DNA of 64,000 nt from Spirochaetota bacterium (GCA_040756435.1 JBFLZD010000001.1:103692-167691); one strand, 5' to 3'; shown: positions 9,315 to 18,627, numbered from the stretch's first letter. Made by a program: numbers and translations. Notes: generated from the sequence alone by a model not told the origin.

Positions 9315-11088
9315 TCTTTGTGCATTGGTTACTTCACTTTCCTATGCCTGGCAGCCGCTTCTTTATCAGGGCACAAATGGGAAATTATACTATAAGGGAA
9401 AACCATATCATCAGGGACTGCCTGATACAATAAGCATAAAAGACATTCAGTATGTGGGGAATACATTCTACTGTTCTACACGTGAGCACGGTTTATTTAA
9501 ACGTACCGTGGGCGATAGTTCCTGGCATAGTATCACTCCCCATGACGCTCACGTGCGGACAATAAACGGGTTGCTTCCCACCTACCGCAGTATATCAGCT
9601 TTTTGTGTTGATGGCTCTGACCCCACAATCCTTTATGTTGCCACCAAGTATTCGCTGTATTGCTCAAAGGACAGCGGTACAAGCTGGCAAAGTGTTGCAT
9701 TGACCGGCCTTCCTGCCAATGCATGTATTACGGCACTCTATGCTTTTGGTAGCACGCTTATGGTGGGGACATCTTGGAATGGGGTGTATCGATATACAGA
9801 TAACAGGTTTACCAATGTAAGCAATGGCCTTCCCCAAAGACAGTATTCTGACAGCATTGTGTTTATTGAAGAGGTATACAGAGTTTCACCTGAAGTTTGC
9901 ATAACAACATATACAAACCAGGTGTTTGCGTATAACGGAAAGGAATGGAAAAAACGATTACGTGGACATATTGGCAACCTATGGGGTGGTAGTATTGATG
10001 GCAGTGTGGTTGTGATGGACAACGATGCAGTAGTGACAATTACAGGGCAAAAGGAATATTATCAGGAACTATTGCCCATACAGGCTCACTGTGCTTTGCT
10101 TACCGATGGCACACACTGTTTATTTGTAAAGGCGATTGAACAAAAAAAGGATACAATACGCGGGTTGTATGCGGGAGTTCCTTCATCGTGGAAAATGGTT
10201 AAGGAGCTTGTTGCCGTTGCAAAAAAAACAGGTTATAATGCACTGGTGTTTGACATTAAAGATGATTATGGTAATGTGTATGTAAGTGAACCAACTGCTG
10301 CATCCATTGGGGCATTGCGTAAAGGATTGCCGCCAGAAGAGGTGTGTGCATATGTACACAAACACAATGTGAAGGCAATTGCACGCATGGTGGTATTTAA
10401 GGATCAGCGATTGTTTCAAGCGTTTGATACAAAATATGCAATTAAGGATGGTGCTACAAAGAAAGCGTGGCGCGGCAATCCAAAGGAGTACTGGGTTGAT
10501 CCATATTCGGAGTTTGTACACAGCTACAATATTGCAATTGCTAAAGAAGCACAAAAGGCTGGCTTTGATGAAGTACAGTTTGATTATATTCGCTTCCCTA
10601 CCGATGGACCTGTGCATCGCTGTATGTTTACGTTTAAGCCCACCAATGGTATCTACAAATATGAGGCCATTGCGGCGTATCTGCGCAGTGCGAAGCAGGC
10701 GTTGCATGTGCCAATAAGCGTGGATGTGTATGGCTTTACAGTATGGTATGAATTTGGGCAATGGTTAGGGCAGGATATTGAGGCCATGGCCTCTATAGTG
10801 GATGTGCTGTGTCCTATGGTATATCCTTCGCATTATGGGAGGAAATTTTTTGACGGAAGCATAGATCCCGGGGATTATTATGCAATAGTTACCGAAAGCA
10901 ATCGCAGGGCATTAATCAAATCACAGGCTTATGTGCGCCCGTACCTGCAGGCATTCAAGATGCTTTCGCCAGGATGGGGGTATGACTATATACAGAAACA
11001 GATTCAGGCTTGCAGCGATGTAGGTGTACATGGTTACATACTATGGAATGCAGGCAGGGATTATGGGGTATTAAAAAAAATTCAATGA
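9295..11088 (+). CDS. Exported DUF4015 putative glycoside hydrolase with N-terminal propeller-like region
   Basis: A 597-residue secreted protein. Residues 1-18 form a signal peptide (MKSLVLSLCALVTSLSYA). Residues about 20-280 contain repeated WxS/SGTSW-like blades with ILYVATKYSLYCSKDSGTSW, suggestive of a BNR/sortilin-type beta-propeller. Residues about 290-595 are a DUF4015 domain, a predicted TIM-barrel glycoside hydrolase, with RGLYAGVPSSW, LVFDIKDDYG and FDEVQFDYIRFPTDG containing the likely acidic catalytic residues. The ATG at 9295 is preferred over 9280 because it gives a clean signal peptide; it overlaps the helicase stop. A cell-envelope sugar substrate is plausible but not shown. 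Confidence 0.8.
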   Translation: MKSLVLSLCALVTSLSYAWQPLLYQGTNGKLYYKGKPYHQGLPDTISIKDIQYVGNTFYCSTREHGLFKRTVGDSSWHSITPHDAHVRTINGLLPTYRSISAFCVDGSDPTILYVATKYSLYCSKDSGTSWQSVALTGLPANACITALYAFGSTLMVGTSWNGVYRYTDNRFTNVSNGLPQRQYSDSIVFIEEVYRVSPEVCITTYTNQVFAYNGKEWKKRLRGHIGNLWGGSIDGSVVVMDNDAVVTITGQKEYYQELLPIQAHCALLTDGTHCLFVKAIEQKKDTIRGLYAGVPSSWKMVKELVAVAKKTGYNALVFDIKDDYGNVYVSEPTAASIGALRKGLPPEEVCAYVHKHNVKAIARMVVFKDQRLFQAFDTKYAIKDGATKKAWRGNPKEYWVDPYSEFVHSYNIAIAKEAQKAGFDEVQFDYIRFPTDGPVHRCMFTFKPTNGIYKYEAIAAYLRSAKQALHVPISVDVYGFTVWYEFGQWLGQDIEAMASIVDVLCPMVYPSHYGRKFFDGSIDPGDYYAIVTESNRRALIKSQAYVRPYLQAFKMLSPGWGYDYIQKQIQACSDVGVHGYILWNAGRDYGVLKKIQ

Positions 11089-11200
11089 TGTGAAATACTG
11101 GAAATAAAAAAGATTTTATTTATCTCTTACAGGGGATAAAGCCTTTTTATATATATCTATTTTTCTTAATTTTTTGCACTTTTTTGCCGATAATGCCTAC

Positions 11201-11491
11201 ATGAGAATCTCTGATGGATTATCAATTATTTCATTGCCACAAACGTCAGCAAAACCTGCACGCACGATGATGGTATGGCCGGTGTATGACGATTCTCGCA
11301 TCACACCGGTAAAAGGTGTTGCACGCAGGTTAGAGAATAACATCCAGTACATAAAGCCCACTCCCGATGAGCATGCACGGTTGCTATCGCATATACAAGA
11401 TAACCCTGAGCCCCTGTATACCCGCACCGCTTATATACAAAAAAGTATATCTATTGCCATTCCCGGCACGTTTTTTGACGCAATTGCATAA
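11201..11491 (+). CDS. Small hypothetical protein
   Basis: A 96-residue open frame from the ATG at 11201 (an upstream ATG at 11174 is also possible). No signal peptide, membrane segment or family motif was recognised; the middle is hydrophilic and rich in Arg, Asp and Pro. No good ribosome site precedes either start. It lies about 110 bases after the DUF4015 gene on the same strand. The coding call rests on the open frame and its ordinary amino-acid composition only. Confidence 0.4.
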   Translation: MRISDGLSIISLPQTSAKPARTMMVWPVYDDSRITPVKGVARRLENNIQYIKPTPDEHARLLSHIQDNPEPLYTRTAYIQKSISIAIPGTFFDAIA

Positions 11492-11623
11492 AAACTGCAA
11501 TTGTGTTGTTATAGTTTAAACTGGAATGGAATAATTTTGTTATATAAAAAATAATCTGAAAGTGTATTTTTTATAAATCCAATAATGAGGAATGTATAAG
11601 GCTACTATATTCATTCACATTAG

Positions 11624-11773
11624 GGTATTGAGGTTAAAAGGGATAAACTAAATCCATGGAAACGGATACATCTGTATCTGGAGTTTAGAGAATATGAGTA
11701 TCTGCTTGATGTACGAAAGCTGTGGAAGATGCGTGTTGCCAGAGCTATTACATTTGATAACAAAAAAATATAA
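11624..11773 (+). pseudogene. Decayed paralogue of the ribbon-helix-helix-like gene at 16708
   Basis: An open frame without a start codon encodes a segment including WKRIHLYLEFREYEYLLDVR and KLWKMRVARAIT. It aligns with WKRVHLYLYENEYEFVMDVR and KICKMSLAKIIA in the intact protein at 16708-17160. The frame is closed by TAG just upstream (11621-11623) and by TAA at 11771-11773, so both the N-terminal half and the C-terminal third are missing. It is a gene remnant from duplication or transfer. Confidence 0.7.
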
Positions 11774-11895
11774 TAAAAAAAGCTTGATTATTCATTACAA
11801 CTATGTCATTAGGTAGCTGTTAGGATATTTGCTCTTTGTGTAAGGTCTAAAACAAAGATGTACAAAAAATTAAACTATTATAAGGAGGTTTTGCG

Positions 11896-12492
11896 ATGTT
11901 TAAAAAATTAGCGTTGTGTATCCTGATGGCAGCGGTGGCATGTATGACTACAGGTTTACAGGCACAGGAGATGACCGATGACGTAGCGTTTTTACGGGTA
12001 GGGTATCAGTGGAATACGATAAAATATGATGATCCCAACGCAGATGATTCCAAACTTAATGGTATGGCAGTTGAGGGTGAGTATAACCTTAACCTTGGTG
12101 GTATGCTTTTGGGATTTGCTTTAGAATATGCATATCTTTCAGATAAAGATAATAAAGCCTATGATTTTGGCTTTTTAACTCCCATGGTAACAGTTAAATT
12201 TTTAGCTCCTGGTGGATTCTACATTGGTCCTGGCGTTTCATTACGGTATTTGATGAGTTCATATTTACCAAAAAGTGAAACAGAACCTGATAGTGAGGTT
12301 GACCTGTGGGTAAATGGTGTGGCAGGTTTTATGACACCTATTGCAGAAGGCATCTATTTTGATGTTGAGGCGCGCTTTGGCTGGAACCTGACAAAAAACC
12401 AGTTTGCTGAAACTGGCTATGAAATTGACAAAAACTATAACATGGCACTCTATATTGGCGTTGGCACACGCACCCGTGCTACAGGAATATAA
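11896..12492 (+). CDS. Predicted outer-membrane beta-barrel protein
   Basis: A 198-residue protein with a signal peptide (about 1-23, ending ...GLQA before QEMTDDV). The mature part alternates hydrophobic and polar residues with aromatic girdle residues (RVGYQWNTI, GGFYIGPGVSLRYL) and ends in a strand with ALYIGVGTRTRA, consistent with an eight-stranded OmpA/OmpW-like barrel. An excellent AAGGAGG site precedes the ATG. A bidirectional terminator follows. The function is unknown; it could be a small porin or structural protein. Confidence 0.75.
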   Translation: MFKKLALCILMAAVACMTTGLQAQEMTDDVAFLRVGYQWNTIKYDDPNADDSKLNGMAVEGEYNLNLGGMLLGFALEYAYLSDKDNKAYDFGFLTPMVTVKFLAPGGFYIGPGVSLRYLMSSYLPKSETEPDSEVDLWVNGVAGFMTPIAEGIYFDVEARFGWNLTKNQFAETGYEIDKNYNMALYIGVGTRTRATGI

Positions 12493-12519
12493 GTGTAATA
12501 CATATAATATAATCACATG

Positions 12520-12549
12520 CAGGCAGGTTAAACCCTGCCTGTATTTTTT
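12520..12549. terminator. Bidirectional terminator between convergent genes
   Basis: CAGGCAGG (12520-12527) pairs with CCTGCCTG (12534-12541) and is followed by a T tract on the plus strand, serving the barrel gene. It overlaps the stop end of the convergent cyclase gene, so on the minus strand the hairpin follows an A/T-rich region and may act in both directions. Confidence 0.75.
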
Positions 12550-14597
12550 TCTTCTTCAATATCCTGAATAAAATTCTTTGCAATTATATCATGGGGATTT
12601 ATAGTTAATATTTCTTCAAATAATGCTTTTGCCTGGTCATAATGCTTTTTGTTGTAGAATGAAAGTGCTTTTCTGAACATAAGAGCAGTGGATGTAAATA
12701 ATTCAAGCGATTCCTGAGGATAGAGTGATAAGACCTCATAAATTTTTGTGGGCTGTGATTTTCCTTTCACTATAACCTTGCTTATATACCTGAAATGGTA
12801 GCCAGGGATATCTTTTACCTGCTGATATACATCACCGGATACAAGGATGGTGGTGTGAAAATGCTTGGTTAAGCTTTCAATGCGGCTTGAAAGGTTTACG
12901 GTGTCGGATATAACTGTACTTTCTATGCGCATGGTTTCCCCAATAATACCAAGGATTGCACTGCCGGTATGGATGCCAATGCCAATGGATATGGGTTCAA
13001 GGCCAAAACGTACCCGCTCTTCATTGTACTGCTGTATGCGCTGTACCATTGCAATGGTTGCATCAATAGCATCCTTTGGCGATTGTGGAAACAGTGCCAT
13101 GATGCCATCACCAATATATTTATCAATAAAACCGTTATGGCTGCGTATAATGGGGCCAATCCTGTTAAGATAAGAGTTTAAAAACTTGAAAGTTTCTTCA
13201 GGTGTCATGTTTTCAGACAGTGTGGTAAATGAGCGGATGTCAGCAAACAAAACAGTGATGTCTTTCAACGTTTGGTCACCAAGCTGTACATCAAGGATAC
13301 TTTGCTTTTGCAAAAAGGCTAAAAACTCATGAGGCACAAACCGTTCAAGCGACTGATTAAGGTTGCTTAAATGTGTGGAAAGATGTTCCACCTGCAAAAA
13401 TGAAAAAGAAAAAATGCGAGCAATGGCAATTGCCTGAGTAAAAATAAAGATAAATAAACCAATGGGAAGAACGTACAGGGTGGGTAGTATGTTTTGGGCA
13501 TATAATATATCGTTTATTGCAGCAAGCATAAATAGCACAAACCCTGCTAAAAAATAATTGATATGAAGCCTCTTGCGCTTTGCTGCTATAATGAGGCACA
13601 CCAGTACATACGTGAGGCCAGAGAGCACAGCAACCTGCATAAGCGGGACAAGCCTGTTAAAAAATGAAACCGGGGTGATGATAGCAAGCAAAGTTAAAAT
13701 GATGAACACAGCATTAAAAAAACGTAAATGCTTCATTTTTATTTCTAATGGATAAACCTCATGGAAAAACATACCAAAGAAAAGCCCACCTAAATAAAAC
13801 ACGCCCAATTCCATTTTTATCTGCAATTCCCATGGGAATCCTGGAAACATATTTGATATTGTGGTGCTGCCGGTTGCTAAAATACGGGCGCATACCGTAA
13901 GGCAAAAAAGACCAAACCATAATGGCGCCCTATCTTTAGTACGAAATAAAAACAGGGCAATATTATATAAACCAATAATGAGAATTGCACCAAATAAAAA
14001 AAGGTCACGTATAATTTTAGTATTATAATGGGTCAGTATTGCGCTGGCTTTGCCAATCACTATGGGTTGCCACATACCGGCAGTGCGGTAATCACGATTG
14101 CTAATGTGCACCACACACATAGCCACTTTATCTTTAGGGGTAAAATAGATTGCCTGGTGCTTACATTCGTTTTCCATTTTTAAAAGGTCTTTAGAAACCT
14201 TTCCATTGCTGGCTACTTCAATACCATTGATATACAAACGATAGGCTGTCACCATGTGATCTAAATACATACCATAAATTGCATTATCAGGCAAAAGTAT
14301 TTTGAGTGCATATGTAGCATAGCCTTTTGCTGGCAACTTTTTGCCGTCAAGCACATAGTCAGTCCAGTGCTGGGGCATCATAACGCTATCGGTTGGTTTT
14401 GGCGCTGTGCCCTTTTCAATAGCAACAGGGTCAACAAGCTCATTCCACCAGAAAAGCCAATGTGATTTTATTTTATAGGTTGTGGCATTATCAAAATTAA
14501 ATGTTTGCATGTCATATACAGCTTCAACGCTGTACAATGGTACTATAAGTAAAAAAAAGGTGGCGATAGTTATCAGTAATAAAACCAATTGTTTCAT
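12528..14597 (-). CDS. Membrane adenylate/guanylate cyclase with 7TM sensor and TPR tail
   Basis: A 689-residue protein: signal-anchor (1-25), periplasmic region of about 170 residues resembling 7TMR-DISM extracellular domains, about seven hydrophobic segments (about 190-385), a class III nucleotide cyclase domain (about 430-615) and a C-terminal TPR-like helical tail (about 630-680). The cyclase keeps the metal-binding aspartates in LFADIRSF and IGDGIMALF, and SDTVNLSSRIE carries an Asp at the purine-recognition position, favouring ATP over GTP. It likely converts a periplasmic signal to cAMP. It is monocistronic and convergent with the barrel gene. Confidence 0.9.
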   Translation of the reverse strand: MKQLVLLLITIATFFLLIVPLYSVEAVYDMQTFNFDNATTYKIKSHWLFWWNELVDPVAIEKGTAPKPTDSVMMPQHWTDYVLDGKKLPAKGYATYALKILLPDNAIYGMYLDHMVTAYRLYINGIEVASNGKVSKDLLKMENECKHQAIYFTPKDKVAMCVVHISNRDYRTAGMWQPIVIGKASAILTHYNTKIIRDLFLFGAILIIGLYNIALFLFRTKDRAPLWFGLFCLTVCARILATGSTTISNMFPGFPWELQIKMELGVFYLGGLFFGMFFHEVYPLEIKMKHLRFFNAVFIILTLLAIITPVSFFNRLVPLMQVAVLSGLTYVLVCLIIAAKRKRLHINYFLAGFVLFMLAAINDILYAQNILPTLYVLPIGLFIFIFTQAIAIARIFSFSFLQVEHLSTHLSNLNQSLERFVPHEFLAFLQKQSILDVQLGDQTLKDITVLFADIRSFTTLSENMTPEETFKFLNSYLNRIGPIIRSHNGFIDKYIGDGIMALFPQSPKDAIDATIAMVQRIQQYNEERVRFGLEPISIGIGIHTGSAILGIIGETMRIESTVISDTVNLSSRIESLTKHFHTTILVSGDVYQQVKDIPGYHFRYISKVIVKGKSQPTKIYEVLSLYPQESLELFTSTALMFRKALSFYNKKHYDQAKALFEEILTINPHDIIAKNFIQDIEEEKNTGRV

Positions 14598-14674
14598 ATA
14601 ATGTCCCTTGGTTTATAATAATGAAGCTAATAGAGAGTATACTGTGTGAGGTAAAATATTGCAATAGAAATATA

Positions 14675-14870
14675 GAGGCCGTATCAAAATAAACTGTGGG
14701 GCTCGCAATGACCAGGGTGCAATGTCATTGAGAGCGTAGCCCCTGTGCTGAGGTTGTTGAAGCGAAGCAATCTCAATGCCGCAGAAGATAAGATTGCTTC
14801 GTCACTTTGTTCCTCGCAATGATGCGGGTGCAAAGCTATTGCAAAGGGGGTGTCTTTTCGGACACCCCTA
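14675..14870. repeat. Solo internal repeat module (TCATTGCGAG family)
   Basis: About 196 bases beginning GAGGCCGTATCAAAATAAACT and ending GGGTGTCTTTTCGGACACCCC. It contains inverted hairpin units built from GAAGCAATCTCA and GATTGCTTCGTCAC, as in the module inside the long mobile elements at 4967 and 56214, but without their outer arms. It occupies almost the whole gap between the cyclase and the barrel gene at 14886. Confidence 0.75.
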
Positions 14871-14885
14871 TAAAATCAGTTATGT

Positions 14886-15719
14886 TTAAAAACCAATTTC
14901 GTAATTTACTGCAAAGAAGAACTGTGCATATCCTGCACCAGCAACAGCGTTTATATTTAATGGAAGTTTAATCTCGGTGGCTTGTACATCCATACGTAAA
15001 CCAACTATCGTTGCAAGTCCTAAATCTTCAAATGCAAGTCCTCCAGCTAGTTCAAAGCCAAAACCAATATTCTGGTCAGCTGTTGTATCTATTTCAGTAC
15101 CATCCTGCTTAAAGGTGCTTAGTGGTGCTTTGTACAGCCACAGCCCTGTTTGCAATGCCAGTGATACAGGGCCTAAGGGCAGTGTTGAAAAATCTCTTAA
15201 TCCAACAATAAAGCCATTGCCAACCATTTCCTGCTTACCTAACCATGTGGTATCATTTGTACCATTGATGGTACGTTTATCTTCCTCTCTCATTGCTTTC
15301 CATATTCGCAAACCAACATAGACATGTGTGTACCCCATGTCACCTTCTTCGGTTAATGCTTTAATTCCTATGGTGCCATCCCATGTCCAGAAATGGCCAG
15401 AGCCTTCAGTCTTTATAGTGTTGCCCTGTTCTTCCCATTCTAAATCTTTTATTGTTACATAGTACAATTGTGAATGGATTGCAATAATGTTAAAATTTGC
15501 CATGAATCCAGCGTTAAAACTTTTTCCTGGGCCAACTCCTAATGTTGAACTTGAATCATTTGTAGTATTGAGTACCACACCATACATGGATGAGCCCGCC
15601 CCCACACCGCCGTTTAGAATCAAGCCAAAATCACCACTGTTAACCTGTGCCTGTGCAGGCATACCTATCAGTGCACATACAAGCAAAGACATAAGTAAAA
15701 AGATTGTACTTTTGTGCAT
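14886..15719 (-). CDS. Predicted outer-membrane protein
   Basis: A 277-residue exported protein. The start at 15719 is chosen over 15743 because TGGAGG lies five bases upstream of it and a clean signal peptide follows (MHKSTIFLLMSLLVCALIG...AQAQ). The mature region is rich in Gly and alternating strands, with a C-terminal strand ending in a Phe (AQFFFAVNYEIGF), the classic signal recognised by the BAM machinery. No family could be named. It is flanked by repeats on both sides and appears monocistronic. Confidence 0.7.
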   Translation of the reverse strand: MHKSTIFLLMSLLVCALIGMPAQAQVNSGDFGLILNGGVGAGSSMYGVVLNTTNDSSSTLGVGPGKSFNAGFMANFNIIAIHSQLYYVTIKDLEWEEQGNTIKTEGSGHFWTWDGTIGIKALTEEGDMGYTHVYVGLRIWKAMREEDKRTINGTNDTTWLGKQEMVGNGFIVGLRDFSTLPLGPVSLALQTGLWLYKAPLSTFKQDGTEIDTTADQNIGFGFELAGGLAFEDLGLATIVGLRMDVQATEIKLPLNINAVAGAGYAQFFFAVNYEIGF

Positions 15720-15800
15720 ATAACCCTCCAAAAATTTTTGCAATATATGTTAATTATACAATATAATAAAGAAAATGTGAAATAAAAAATATATATAAAT

Positions 15801-15921
15801 CATTAATTATTCCTAACAGTGGAATTTTGAACAAAATATAAAATAGTGTACACCCCCGCCGTCTTCGGCGGCGGGGGTGTACACTATGTTCATTTTGAAA
15901 TTTTTTAAGGAATTATTACTG
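15801..15921. mobile_element. Palindromic mobile element, short form (copy 2)
   Basis: A 121-base version of the element at 4967. The same outer arms are present, but the centre holds only a GC-rich hairpin, giving a perfect 19-bp stem (15843-15861 with 15869-15887). Flanks TATATAAAT (15792-15800) and TAGATAAAT (15922-15930) match at eight of nine positions, consistent with an ageing target duplication. This is the shortest form seen and looks like a MITE. Confidence 0.8.
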
Positions 15922-15930
15922 TAGATAAAT

Positions 15931-16707
15931 AATAATTTAATGAAATTTATTATCACCTTTTTTATGAATACCTTTACCGATTTATTTGAGATGAAATACT
16001 CTTGATACCTTAAAGCCGTTTTCAAACAAAGCCGGGACTCGTGCTCACGGAAAAGCAACCATGTCATTGCAAGGGACCAAGTGATGAGGTAATCCCTTTT
16101 TAACTGGGGGATTGCTTCACTTCGGATGCAATGACTCTATGGTAAAACTGTCATTGCAACTACCGATGTAATCGTGGTGTTGGGACCTCAGTTTGTCATC
16201 GCAGGCATCTGGGCTTCCCTTAGAAAACTTCGACGTGACAAGGTCATGTCTCCTAATGACGGAACGGCAAACACGTCATTGTGAGGCACGAAGTGCTGAA
16301 GCAATACCTTTTTCATAACAAGGTTGTGTACTTACAAATTCAGAGTTTGCAATGACGTTTTGCAATGACACATTCGCAAAGAACTTATTGCCGCCTTTCA
16401 TCCTGCATATGTATTACATACTCTTCTAAAGTTATTTATGCAAGATTTTGGAAGGGGGTATTTATACGCTCAATATCTTGATTTGGAGCCACTTTAAATA
16501 GCAGTATGCATCATATCTTTCCACAGCATGCTACATACTCGTGTAATTTCCTAACTATTATCCAAAAGCATAAATCTAAGCATATGATGCATCCTGGACG
16601 TTGGTTTCACGTTAATTTCACATACTTTTTCAAACTATATACAATTAGTAGTTGAAATTTGTTTTAATAATAATATTGTTGTGTCATATATACTTTGGAG
16701 GAAATTT
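15931..16707. repeat. Repeat debris region
   Basis: About 780 bases without a convincing gene. Degenerate units of the TCATTGCGAG family recur near 16055-16135, 16140-16200, 16275-16320 and 16350-16375 (for example GTCATTGTGAGGCACGAAG), in both orientations and with many mismatches. The remainder before the gene at 16708 shows no recognisable structure. It reads as accumulated and decaying repeat insertions. Confidence 0.55.
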
Positions 16708-17160
16708 ATGAATATAGAAACGACTACCTGTATTGCCTATGAACACTTAGAGCTTTTACAAGAAAATGCCGCTATCCGTAAACTATCGCTTCATACGTTT
16801 GTTATCAATTTCATAAACTATGTGCTGTCCTATAAACGAATTCCGATTAAAAGCTATGCACGATTACAGTATAGGAAGCGGTATCAAACCTGGAAGCGGG
16901 TACATCTGTATTTGTATGAGAATGAGTATGAGTTTGTGATGGATGTGAGGAAAATATGCAAGATGTCACTGGCTAAGATTATAGCGTATTGTGTTGAGAA
17001 TTATCTGTATGATTATCTTGCAGCATTAGACAGTGATGAAAATACCGATAACTATCGTTTTAGTGGCTACACATTTTCATTTTACTTAGAAGAAGGCATA
17101 CCTTGCTGCCAATTTTACTGGGGACCACCGCCGGAATTGGTGAAACTTGCCACTCAATAG
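16708..17160 (+). CDS. Ribbon-helix-helix-like protein of unknown function
   Basis: A 150-residue protein starting at the ATG at 16708, which has GGAGG six bases upstream (an earlier ATG at 16681 does not). Residues about 70-110 read as a strand followed by two helices (KRVHLYLYENEYEFVMDVRK, then SLAKIIAYCVENYL), the pattern of CopG/ribbon-helix-helix DNA-binding domains. Leptospira DUF1564 proteins are somewhat similar in layout; this is an impression. The C-terminus is aromatic and contains CCQFYWGPPPE. A truncated relative lies at 11624. It is surrounded by repeats, so it may be mobile cargo. Confidence 0.65.
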   Translation: MNIETTTCIAYEHLELLQENAAIRKLSLHTFVINFINYVLSYKRIPIKSYARLQYRKRYQTWKRVHLYLYENEYEFVMDVRKICKMSLAKIIAYCVENYLYDYLAALDSDENTDNYRFSGYTFSFYLEEGIPCCQFYWGPPPELVKLATQ

Positions 17161-17436
17161 CAGTCAAAACTAAATGTAATGAGCTAAAATATAACATAAG
17201 TATACTTATAGGTGTATAAGTCCTATTTGAATACTGCCTCTTGCAAAATGCCTTAACTACAATATATATAACTATTTCAGTGTAAAGATAGGATTATTTT
17301 GGCGTGTACAAAACATTTAATGTATCACATTCCAATCCCCACAACGTGAATTAAACATAACAGTGTAATTTATGGTTGATAAAAAATTGAGTATTCAATA
17401 CTATAGTACTTAAATATCTTAAAAGAGGTAGAGGAT

Positions 17437-18255
17437 ATGGATTATAAATATTATTTAATTGAAAAAAAGCCGCCAATTGCCTGGGTATATTTAAACAGAC
17501 CCGAAAAAAAGAATGCAATGAACCCGCCTGCATGGTGGGAAGCTCCTTCAGTGTTTAAGGAATTGGATGCTGATGATGAAATCAGGGTAATTATACTCGC
17601 TGGCAAAGGCCCTTCATTTACTGTCGGCATTGACTTAATTGAAATGGCGGGCGAAATTAAAGAACTTGCGGATCCTGCACAAAAAGGTGGGATAAAACGT
17701 AGTTTACTACAGAAGATTTATAAAATGCAGGATACCATGACTTGCATTGAAAAATGTCGCAAGCCTGTTATAGCTGCTGTTCATGGATATTGTGTTGGTG
17801 CTGGATTGGATATGATTTCGGCATGTGATATTCGCTTGGCAACTGCCGATGCACAATTTAGCCTGCGTGAGGCTGCCGTTGGATTTGTTGCGGACGTTGG
17901 TGTATTGCAGCGACTTCCACATATAGTGGGGCAGGGTATTACCCGTGAACTTGCCTACACCGCAAAATACATCACAGCCCAGCGCGCTAAGGAAATACTT
18001 CTTGTTAATGAAGTGTATCCTGATCAGAAAGCATTATATGAAGGTGCTGAAAAAATGGCAATGGAGATAGCCGAAAATTCACCATTGGCTGTGCAGGCTT
18101 CCAAGGATGTATTGAACTTTGGTATTGGTAAAACTATAGATGATGCACTCAAATATGTTGCATCGATGAGTGCTAATATCATTCCATCTGATGATTTATT
18201 TGAAGCATTCACTGCATTTGCACAGAAGCGAAAACCAAAGTTTACAGGCAAATAA
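17437..18255 (+). CDS. Crotonase-family protein, probable delta(3,5)-delta(2,4)-dienoyl-CoA isomerase
   Basis: A 272-residue enoyl-CoA hydratase/isomerase superfamily enzyme. The oxyanion-hole segments are FTVGIDLIEMA and HGYCVGAGLDMISACDIR. The segment REAAVGFVADVGVLQRLP closely follows the ECH1-type motif, retaining the Glu and the Asp used to shuttle protons in dienoyl-CoA isomerases, rather than the Glu pair of hydratases. This suggests a role in beta-oxidation of unsaturated acyl-CoAs. AGAGG lies just before the ATG. It is monocistronic and followed by a terminator. Confidence 0.82.
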   Translation: MDYKYYLIEKKPPIAWVYLNRPEKKNAMNPPAWWEAPSVFKELDADDEIRVIILAGKGPSFTVGIDLIEMAGEIKELADPAQKGGIKRSLLQKIYKMQDTMTCIEKCRKPVIAAVHGYCVGAGLDMISACDIRLATADAQFSLREAAVGFVADVGVLQRLPHIVGQGITRELAYTAKYITAQRAKEILLVNEVYPDQKALYEGAEKMAMEIAENSPLAVQASKDVLNFGIGKTIDDALKYVASMSANIIPSDDLFEAFTAFAQKRKPKFTGK

Positions 18256-18263
18256 TACAAAAG

Positions 18264-18302
18264 GGCCGTCTCAAAACAAACTATGGGACGGCCTTTTTTT
18301 TA
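18264..18302 (+). terminator. Terminator made from a repeat-module end
   Basis: GGCCGTC (18264-18270) pairs with GACGGCC (18287-18293) and is followed by a T tract. The sequence GGGCCGTCTCAAAACAAACT is nearly identical to the end of the repeat modules at 14675, 49511 and 56260, so the terminator of the crotonase gene appears to be a recruited repeat terminus. Confidence 0.85.
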
Positions 18303-18334
18303 TTTTTGAATCATATAATAATTTTACCCAGCTA

Positions 18335-18620
18335 TAATAATGTCACCCCTCCGGGGGTTTGGTTATATGCGGTCACCTCGATACACTGCTATGCGTGCAT
18401 TATTTATTGTCTTTCTGAGCGAAGAATCTCAATAAAACTATGAGATTGCTTCGTCGCTAACGCTCCTCGCAATGACGGGATTGGCCGATGTGTCATTGCG
18501 AGCGTAGCGAAGCAATCTCATTGCTACAATCGGAAAGATTGCTTCGTCGCTAGCACTTCTGGCAATGACGCTATGGACAATCAGCATTATACAAATCTGC
18601 CTTTTGGGACACCCCCTTGT
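18335..18620. repeat. Internal repeat module cluster (TCATTGCGAG family)
   Basis: Contains at least three hairpin units of the family, for example GATTGCTTCGTCGC...CTCGCAATGAC at about 18440-18475 and TCATTGCGAGCGTAGCGAAG at about 18500-18520, and ends in CTTTTGGGACACCCCC like the other modules. It fills the gap before the AsmA gene. Together with the terminator at 18264 it may be one expanded module. Confidence 0.7.
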
Positions 18621-18627
18621 CTATGTT

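Noticed and set aside
10183..10761. Long minus-strand open frame inside the DUF4015 gene
   Set aside because: It is a shadow of the well-supported plus-strand gene, with atypical composition and no ribosome site.
15931..16707. Possible CRISPR array from recurring TCATTGC units
   Set aside because: Units are inverted, irregularly spaced and degenerate, with no uniform spacers and no cas genes.
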